This document shows, in pieces, positions 8,700 through 13,284 of a stretch of 13,284 bases of DNA. Within the stretch, counting starts at the first letter, position 1; each line of letters opens with the position of its first letter. The stretch spans positions 1 to 13,284 of the forward strand of contig NZ_CAMPGZ010000116.1 of the NCBI RefSeq assembly GCF_946885725.1. Reading direction: 5' to 3'. The notes beneath the pieces were generated by a model. That model had not been told where the DNA came from and ran no database searches. It saw nothing but the letters and a program-made list of their open reading frames with translations. This DNA comes from an uncultured Nocardioides sp. GTDB taxonomy: Bacteria; Actinomycetota; Actinomycetes; Propionibacteriales; Nocardioidaceae. A program made the position numbers and the translations under genes.

Positions 8700-9793
8700 G
8701 CCGCGCGACCGAGCTGCTGGCCGAGCTGGTCCGCGGCGCGAGCGTCGGTGCCGACGAGGAGCGGCTCTCCCGCCGGTGCGCGGACATCCTCGAGTCCGCG
8801 GGGATGGCCGGGCGGTGGCTGGACCTCGAGCCCGGCCGGCGGCAGTACGTCGGACGCGCCGGCTCGAGCGACGGCCCGCCGCTGACGTTCACCGGCCACC
8901 TCGACGTCGTGCCGGTGACGCCCGACGACTGGAGCGTCGACCCGTTCGCGGCCCACGTGGACGGCGACCGGATGGTCGGCCGCGGCACCAGCGACATGAA
9001 GTCCGGCGTCGCCGCGCTCGTCGAGGCCGTCGCGCAGCACGGCAGCGTTTCGCACGCGTGCCGGGGCGTGCAGGTCGTGCTCACCTCGGGCGAGGAGACC
9101 GGCTGCACGGGCGCGCTGACCATCCCGCGCGACGCCATCGCCGGCGGCGGTCCGCTCGTCGTCGCCGAGCCCACCCGCAACGCGCTCGTGCCCGGGCACA
9201 AGGGCGCGCACTGGATGCGGCTGTCCGCGCACGGCAAGGCCGCGCACGGGTCGGCGCCGGAGCTCGGCGACAACGCGGCGGTGAAGATCGCCCGCGCGGC
9301 GGTCGCGCTGCACGACCACACCGGCTGGCCGCAGGGCGTCACCGCCAACGTCGGTGTCGTCCGCGGCGGCGTGCAGACCAACGTCGTACCCGACAAGGCG
9401 GAGCTGTACCTCGACCTCCGCACCGTGCCCGGCGTCGACCCAGACGATCTCCGCGCCACGGTGCGCCGGCTCGCCGGCGACGACGTCGAGCCCGAGGACC
9501 ACGTCGTGCTGCCGCCGGTCGCGACCCCGGTCGACGACCCGTTCGTCGCGCTGGTGGGGGAGGCGCTGTCCGCCGCCGGGCTGTCGGGCGAGCCGGTCGA
9601 GAGCGGTCGCTACTTCACCGACGCCTCGGCGCTCGGTCCCCTGATGGCGGACGGCGGGACCACGCCGGTGGTCGTGCTCGGACCCGGCGAGCCGGAGCAG
9701 TGCCACGTCGCGGACGAGTGGTGCTCGCTCGGGCGGGTCGACGAAGCCGTCGCGGTGTACGTCGAGCTGCTCGACCGGTGGTGCCGCGCCTGA
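8696..9793 (+). CDS. M20-family metallo-amidohydrolase (ArgE/DapE-like)
   Basis: 365-residue cytoplasmic zinc-type hydrolase of the M20 peptidase / deacylase clan, cleaving an amide such as an N-acyl amino acid or small peptide. Metal and catalytic residues are all visible: GHLDVVP (His68, Asp70), GRGTSDMKSG (bridging Asp100), SGEETG (general base Glu133, metal Glu134), AEPT (Glu158), and CHVADE with His337. The dimerisation (lid) domain lies between, with the AHGKAAHGSAPE stretch typical of ArgE/DapE. The GTG start overlaps the transporter stop as GTGA, so the two are translationally coupled and probably act on the same solute. True ArgE or DapE is less likely because no arginine or lysine biosynthesis gene is nearby; a salvage or catabolic deacylase fits better. 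A shorter start is possible but would remove helix 1. Confidence 0.92.
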   Translation: MSRATELLAELVRGASVGADEERLSRRCADILESAGMAGRWLDLEPGRRQYVGRAGSSDGPPLTFTGHLDVVPVTPDDWSVDPFAAHVDGDRMVGRGTSDMKSGVAALVEAVAQHGSVSHACRGVQVVLTSGEETGCTGALTIPRDAIAGGGPLVVAEPTRNALVPGHKGAHWMRLSAHGKAAHGSAPELGDNAAVKIARAAVALHDHTGWPQGVTANVGVVRGGVQTNVVPDKAELYLDLRTVPGVDPDDLRATVRRLAGDDVEPEDHVVLPPVATPVDDPFVALVGEALSAAGLSGEPVESGRYFTDASALGPLMADGGTTPVVVLGPGEPEQCHVADEWCSLGRVDEAVAVYVELLDRWCRA

Positions 9794-9800
9794 ACCGCTC

Positions 9801-9826
9801 GGCTTGGACCGGGTGCCGACGGGTAC
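9801..9826 (+). promoter_or_regulatory. SigB/SigF-like general-stress promoter for the hemerythrin gene
   Basis: GGCTT (9801-9805), 15 bases, then GGGTAC (9821-9826). This fits the Streptomyces SigB consensus (GNNT-N14-16-GGGTAC/T) and is one base from the mycobacterial SigF type (GGTTT-N15-17-GGGTA). Transcription would start near 9833, leaving a leader of about 27 bases that contains AGGAGG (9846-9851) before the GTG at 9860. The motif lies wholly in the 66-base gap after the M20 gene. Confidence 0.6.
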
Positions 9827-9859
9827 TCCCTCTCCGACGCCGACCAGGAGGAGAGGGCT

Positions 9860-10363
9860 GTGAGCAACGACGCCATCGTGCTGCTGCGCGAGGACCACAA
9901 GGAGATCCGCCGCGCGTTCAAGGAGTTCGAGAAGGCCGCCGACGGCGGCACCCCCAAGGCGCAGCAGCGCATCGTTGATCGGATCATCGAGCTGCTGACC
10001 GTGCACACCTACATCGAGAACGAGGTCATGTACCCGCGAGTCAGGGAGCTGCTGCCCGACCTCGAGGACGACGTGCTGGAGTCCTACGAGGAGCACCACG
10101 TCGCCGACCTTCTGGTGATGGAGCTCGCGACGATGGATCCCGACGACGAGCGGTTCGTCGCCAAGACCACCGTGCTCATCGAGAACGTCACGCACCACAT
10201 CGAGGAGGAGGAGCAGGAGTGGTTCCCCCAGGTGCGTGAGGGGCTCGGCCGCAAGCAGCTGCAGGAGATCGGCGAGGCGATGCTCGAGGCCAAGAAGAAG
10301 GCGCCGCGCCGGCCGTCGCAGCCCAGCGCCCTGAAGAAGGCCGTCGACGCGGTGATCAGCTGA
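9860..10363 (+). CDS. Hemerythrin-like HHE-domain protein
   Basis: 167-residue cytoplasmic four-helix-bundle protein expected to bind a non-haem di-iron (or mononuclear iron) centre. Candidate ligands fall on successive helices: His13 (LLREDHKEI), His49 with Glu53 (HTYIENEVMYP), His79/80 (SYEEHHVAD), and His112/113 with Glu116/117 (THHIEEEEQEWFP). A basic, Lys/Pro/Arg-rich tail follows the bundle. The GTG is chosen because AGGAGG lies about 8 bases upstream and the first helix begins straight after. Bacterial relatives are linked to oxygen, peroxide or nitric oxide handling (mycobacterial Rv2633c has been reported to have catalase activity), but the exact role here is not shown by sequence. 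A SigB/SigF-like promoter precedes it, indicating general-stress control. It converges on the LLM-hemerythrin fusion gene, stops 15 bases apart. Confidence 0.93.
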   Translation: MSNDAIVLLREDHKEIRRAFKEFEKAADGGTPKAQQRIVDRIIELLTVHTYIENEVMYPRVRELLPDLEDDVLESYEEHHVADLLVMELATMDPDDERFVAKTTVLIENVTHHIEEEEQEWFPQVREGLGRKQLQEIGEAMLEAKKKAPRRPSQPSALKKAVDAVIS

Positions 10364-10378
10364 CGCGGGCGGCCCGGG

Positions 10379-11917
10379 TCAGGCCAGGCCGTGCCGCGCG
10401 AGCGGGTCGACCAGCTGCTCCTCCTCGTAGGCCAGGTGCGACAGCAGCGTGTCCGTCAGCAGGTCCACCGCACGCCGTACGCCGGTGACGTCCTGCTCCG
10501 GGTCACCGACCATCGCGACCAGTGCCTGGTCGACCTGCTCGAGCACGCCGTGGATCGCGTGGTGCTCCTCGCGTAGCCGGTCCACAACGGGGGCGATCCG
10601 CGGCTCGAGGCGTCGCAGCCGCGGGAACAGCGTGACGTCCTCGAGCGTGTGGTGCGTCGTGACGACGCGGCAGTAGGACTCGCAGTAGGTGCCGAGCGTC
10701 CAGCTGTTCTGCCGCACGGTCATCCGGTTGATCTCGCTGCGGGCGGCGCCAACCTCGAGATGACCCTGCGCCACCTGCTCGATCAGGTCGCGCAGCTGCG
10801 CGAGCTCGGCGCGCAGGTGGTCGTGCACCTCGATGAGGTGCCGGCTCTGCGCGCGACCGCTGTCGTCGTACGTCGCCCGGTCCGGAGGCGCAACACGGGG
10901 GCGGGTCGTCTCGTCCCAGGGCAGCGCGTCGGACAGGAACCGCTCCGGCGGCGGGGTCGGCGTGACGCCGAGGACGGTGCTCGCCGGCCTCGTCTCGGCC
11001 GCCGCGGGCGCGGGCTCCGGCTCGGCCGGGCGGGTGTCGTCGGGCAGCAGCAGCAGCCGCTCGGCCTGCACCAGCTCGCGCACTGCCGGTGCGACCTCCT
11101 CGGCGAAGTGGCGCAGCGCGTCGTCGTCGCCGGGGTCGACCGACAGGATGAAGTGCGACATGCCCTCCTCGAGCGCGAGCTCGGCGAGCTGCTCTACCCA
11201 CTCCCGAGTCTCCCGGGCGAAGTCGGCGCCGAGGTTGTACAGCCGGACCACGTCGGCCGGGTCGCGGCCCGCGGCGAGCGCGGCCTCGTCGATGGTCTTG
11301 TTGGCGGCCGGGAGCTCGGCCGGCGGCAGGTAGGGGCTCGACGGCAGCCAGCCGTCGGCGAGGCGGCCGGTGACGCGCAGCATGCGCGGCCGGTAGGCGC
11401 CCAGGTAGATGCCCACGTCGTGCACGGGGAACGGGCCGGGCTTCGCGCCGGCGAGCCGGTAGTGCTCGCCGTCGATCCGCGGCGTGCGGCCGGGCGTCCA
11501 GAGCGCCCGGATGATCTGCACCGCCTCTTCGAGCGCCTCGACCGACTCGCCGGGCGTGCGGCGCGGCCCGCCCATGGCGGCGATGGCGTCCCAGAACGCG
11601 CCCGCGCCGAGGCCGAGCTCGGCGCGGCCGTTGCTGAGGATGTCGAGGGTGGCCACCGACCGAGCCAGCACGGCAGGCGGCCGCAGGGGGAGGTTGGCGA
11701 CGTTCGGGAACAGCCGGCTCCGCTCGGTCCTGGCGGCGAGATGAGTCAGCAGCGTCCAGGTGTCGAGGTACGCCGGCTGGTACGGGTGGTCCTGGACGCT
11801 CACCGAGTCGAGCCCGAGCACGTCGGCGGTGACGGCCGTGCGCACGACCTGCTCGTGCGCGGCGGCGGTGGGGGTGACGAAGATGCCGAACCGCAGGTCG
11901 TGGCCGTAGTCGGGCAC
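10379..11917 (-). CDS. Luciferase-like (LLM) flavin oxidoreductase fused to C-terminal hemerythrin-like domain
   Basis: 512-residue two-domain protein. Residues 8-282 form a bacterial-luciferase-like TIM barrel (RFGIFVTPT start, SVQDHPYQPAYLDTW, LDILSNGRAELGLGAGAFWD, YLGAYRPRMLRVTGRLADGW), using FMN or F420; sequence alone does not say which. Residues 283-355 are an acidic, Ala/Pro-rich linker. Residues 357-512 form a four-helix hemerythrin-like domain with His360/365/367, His422-x3-Glu426, His452/453/456 and His494-x3-Glu498. All expected iron-ligand positions are filled, so the metal site should be functional. The GTG at 11917 is set by GAGGAGGAG 4 bases upstream; the open frame continues upstream, but that part overlaps the promoter and encodes only low-complexity Arg/Pro/Ser. 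A SigR/SigH-like promoter precedes it. The joined domains suggest coupling of flavin chemistry with oxygen, peroxide or iron sensing; the substrate is unknown. Confidence 0.92.
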   Translation of the reverse strand: MPDYGHDLRFGIFVTPTAAAHEQVVRTAVTADVLGLDSVSVQDHPYQPAYLDTWTLLTHLAARTERSRLFPNVANLPLRPPAVLARSVATLDILSNGRAELGLGAGAFWDAIAAMGGPRRTPGESVEALEEAVQIIRALWTPGRTPRIDGEHYRLAGAKPGPFPVHDVGIYLGAYRPRMLRVTGRLADGWLPSSPYLPPAELPAANKTIDEAALAAGRDPADVVRLYNLGADFARETREWVEQLAELALEEGMSHFILSVDPGDDDALRHFAEEVAPAVRELVQAERLLLLPDDTRPAEPEPAPAAAETRPASTVLGVTPTPPPERFLSDALPWDETTRPRVAPPDRATYDDSGRAQSRHLIEVHDHLRAELAQLRDLIEQVAQGHLEVGAARSEINRMTVRQNSWTLGTYCESYCRVVTTHHTLEDVTLFPRLRRLEPRIAPVVDRLREEHHAIHGVLEQVDQALVAMVGDPEQDVTGVRRAVDLLTDTLLSHLAYEEEQLVDPLARHGLA

Positions 11918-11949
11918 GGGGCTCCTCCTCGCGTGGGTGCGCCTGGGAC

Positions 11950-11975
11950 AACGCCGCTCGGCGTCTCGCGATTCC
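11950..11975 (-). promoter_or_regulatory. SigR/SigH-like promoter for the LLM-hemerythrin gene
   Basis: On the minus strand, GGAAT (11975-11971), exactly 18 bases, then GTT (11952-11950). This equals the Streptomyces SigR consensus GGAAT-N18-GTT, shared by mycobacterial SigH, which controls thiol-oxidative stress genes. The start would fall near 11944, giving a leader of about 27 bases that carries the GAGGAGGAG Shine-Dalgarno. Confidence 0.7.
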
Positions 11976-11999
11976 CGGACGTCTGGACGGCTCGGGAAT
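11971..11999. repeat. Nested inverted repeat formed around two divergent -35 elements
   Basis: Outer arms ATTCCCG (11971-11977) and CGGGAAT (11993-11999) are perfect complements. Inside them CGTC (11980-11983) and GACG (11986-11989) form a second dyad, with centres only half a base apart. The outer arms are explained by two back-to-back GGGAAT -35 boxes; the inner dyad is not and could be an operator. Confidence 0.6.
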
Positions 12000-12020
12000 G
12001 CGCCGGGAGGAGCCGGGGTT
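11995..12020 (+). promoter_or_regulatory. SigR/SigH-like promoter for the MFS exporter
   Basis: On the plus strand, GGAAT (11995-11999), 18 bases, then GTT (12018-12020), the same exact GGAAT-N18-GTT as its divergent partner. Transcription should start about 6-9 bases after the GTT, around 12026-12029, while the exporter ATG is at 12030. The message would therefore be leaderless or nearly so. Confidence 0.68.
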
Positions 12021-12029
12021 GAGCCGTCG

Positions 12030-13284
12030 ATGTCCGAGTCGCGTGAAGCCCGTCGCCTGTCCCTGCTGGTGGGAGTGCTGTTCGGCCTGGCCGGCTTCGG
12101 CAGCTCGTCGGCGGCGATCGCCCTGCCCGTGCTGGCGGAGGACCTCGGCGTGAGCACCGGGGTCAGCGCCTGGGCGATCAGCGTCTACGCGCTGTTCCTC
12201 GCCGTCGCGACGGCGGTCTACGGCCGGGTCTCCGACCTCGCCGGGATCCGTGGCCCGATGACGTTCGGCGTCGTGCTGATGACCGTGGGCGCGGCCGCCG
12301 GAGCGCTCGCCCCGTCGTTCGGCGTCCTCATCGTGGCGCGGATCCTCCAGGGAGCCGGCGCGGCCGCCGTGCCGACGCTCGGGATCGCCGCGATCACCCG
12401 GCGGTTCGACGGCCGCACGCGCACGCTGGCGCTCGGACGGGTCGCCGGCATCGCGGCCGCGCTCAGCTGCCTCGGCCCGCTGACCGGCGGGACCGTCGAG
12501 GCGGTGCTGGGCTGGCGTGCGGTGATCGCGCTGCCGATGGCGGGGCTGGCGCTGCTCCCGCTGATGTACCGCGGTCTGCCGACGGAGGGCTCCGGGGCCC
12601 GGCTCGACGTGCTGGGCGCCGTACTGGTGGCCGCCACCTCGGGCGGGTTCATCATGATCGTGCAGTCGCCGTCGACCGGTGCGACCGTGGCGGTGGTCGG
12701 TGCGCTGCTGCTGGTGCTCGGTGTCCCGGCCGTGTCGGCCTGGGTACGGCGGCGGCCGGACGGCTTCCTGCCCCTGTCCGTGATCCGCAACCGGACCGCG
12801 ACCGTCAGCGCCGTCGCCGCGTCGGCCGTCCCGGCCGCGTGGTTCGCGTTGCTCATCTCGGTGCCCGCCGTGCTGGTCGCGGACGGCTGGGAGCCCTGGC
12901 AGGTCGGCGTCGCGCTGCTGCCGAGCGCCGTCACGGGTCTGCTCGCACCTCGGCTCGCGACGCCCATGGTCGACCGGCTCGGAGCGTCGCTCGCGCTGGT
13001 GCTGGCCGGGCTCGCCGCCGTCGTCACGCTCGGCGTGGCCGCAGTCGGCGCCGAGCTCCACTCCGCCACCGTGCTGGTGATCGCGGTGGTGACGCTCACC
13101 CTGGCGTTCGGAGTCGGGCAGCCGGCGCTGATGGCCGTCGTGAGCAACGCCGTAGAGCCCGACGTGCGGGGCGTCGCCCTCGGGCTCGCGACGCTGACCT
13201 TCATGGCCGGCGGCTCGGTCGGCTCGGCCGTCGTCGCCGGACAGCACACGGTCGAGCCGCGCCTTGTCGAGTGTCTGCGTCCAC
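12030..13284 (+). CDS. MFS drug-type exporter, 3' end beyond the window
   Basis: At least 418 residues with no stop before the window edge. About thirteen hydrophobic segments are visible, from SLLVGVLFGLAGF (11-23) to GVALGLATLTFMAGGSVG (381-398), suggesting a 14-segment DHA2-type H+ antiporter. Motifs: GRVSDLAG in loop 2-3 (a reduced motif A lacking the basic run), RILQGAGAAAVP in helix 4, and LGPLTGG in helix 5 (149-154), the antiporter motif of drug exporters. The ATG at 12030 is the only plausible start; the nearest good Shine-Dalgarno (GGGAGGAG, 12005-12012) is 17 bases away, too far to serve, while a SigR-like promoter would start transcription almost at the ATG. After VVAG at 404 the frame continues as QHTVEPRLVECLRP, unlike a fourteenth helix and overlapping a palindromic repeat, so the C-terminus may be truncated or altered. 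Confidence 0.85.
   Translation, partial: MSESREARRLSLLVGVLFGLAGFGSSSAAIALPVLAEDLGVSTGVSAWAISVYALFLAVATAVYGRVSDLAGIRGPMTFGVVLMTVGAAAGALAPSFGVLIVARILQGAGAAAVPTLGIAAITRRFDGRTRTLALGRVAGIAAALSCLGPLTGGTVEAVLGWRAVIALPMAGLALLPLMYRGLPTEGSGARLDVLGAVLVAATSGGFIMIVQSPSTGATVAVVGALLLVLGVPAVSAWVRRRPDGFLPLSVIRNRTATVSAVAASAVPAAWFALLISVPAVLVADGWEPWQVGVALLPSAVTGLLAPRLATPMVDRLGASLALVLAGLAAVVTLGVAAVGAELHSATVLVIAVVTLTLAFGVGQPALMAVVSNAVEPDVRGVALGLATLTFMAGGSVGSAVVAGQHTVEPRLVECLRP
13246..13274. repeat. Second REP-like palindrome at the exporter 3' end
   Basis: ACAC-GG-TCGA-N11-TCGA-GTGT: two 4-base arm pairs with a two-base bulge on one side, the same design as the element at 5176-5199. On the strand opposite the first copy it shares GGTCGAGCC and TGTCGAG in the same order, with six extra bases between. 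It lies in the open frame of the MFS gene, where helix 14 would be expected. Similarity is by eye over a short stretch. Confidence 0.4.

Noticed and set aside
11918..12157. N-terminal extension of the LLM-hemerythrin protein by 80 residues
   Set aside because: The extension is Arg/Pro/Ser-rich, overlaps the promoter region and the start of the divergent MFS gene, and the GTG at 11917 has a strong Shine-Dalgarno.
10503..13247. A 914-codon open frame on the minus strand spanning the fusion gene, its promoters and the MFS gene
   Set aside because: It is a GC-rich shadow: low-complexity Arg/Gly/Ala protein, out of frame with the intact LLM-hemerythrin gene and antisense to a clear membrane protein.
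12218..13249. A 343-codon minus-strand frame rich in Ala, Ser and Thr
   Set aside because: Antisense to the MFS exporter, whose plus-strand frame shows thirteen membrane segments and transporter motifs.

Overview
The window is very GC-rich DNA from a high-GC Gram-positive actinobacterium. Tightly packed genes with ATGA, GTGA and TAGTG overlaps, strong third-position GC, several GTG starts, a DrrAB-type exporter and SigB/SigR-like promoters all fit a Nocardioides-like member of the Nocardioidaceae. The genus is an inference from gene style and from a short palindromic repeat I associate with that family. No rRNA, tRNA, CRISPR array, insertion sequence or phage gene is visible, and no stretch longer than about 115 bases lacks a gene.

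Layout, left to right. (1) 45-2381, plus strand: a DrrA/DrrB-like ABC exporter pair followed after 4 bases by a macro-domain (ADP-ribose) hydrolase. (2) 2398-4343, minus strand: a two-gene operon of acyl-CoA dehydrogenase and a HSD17B10-like short-chain dehydrogenase, probably for short or branched acyl-CoA oxidation. (3) 4442-7249, plus strand, divergent from region 2: a complete lutABC set for L-lactate oxidation, with a palindromic repeat lying on the proposed lutB start. (4) 7362-9793, plus strand: a metabolite:H+ symporter translationally coupled to an M20 amidohydrolase, which looks like an uptake-and-hydrolysis pair. (5) 9860-13284: a stress-type cluster. It holds a hemerythrin-like protein behind a SigB/SigF-like promoter. 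Converging on it is a 512-residue protein that joins a luciferase-like flavin oxidoreductase to a C-terminal hemerythrin-like domain. Divergent from that is an MFS drug-type exporter that runs off the window.

The most noteworthy signal is the 112-base gap between the fusion gene and the exporter (11918-12029). It carries two exact back-to-back matches to the SigR/SigH thiol-oxidative-stress promoter (GGAAT-N18-GTT), one aimed at each gene. Their -35 elements form the arms of an inverted repeat with a second, smaller dyad nested inside. The plus-strand promoter would start transcription only a few bases before the exporter ATG, predicting a leaderless mRNA and explaining its lack of a well-placed Shine-Dalgarno. 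Region 5 therefore reads as a candidate thiol/oxidative or electrophile stress module: a flavin oxidoreductase with a built-in di-iron domain, an efflux pump, and a second di-iron protein under a general-stress sigma factor. The promoter motifs are seen directly in the sequence. The sigma-factor assignment and joint function are inference.
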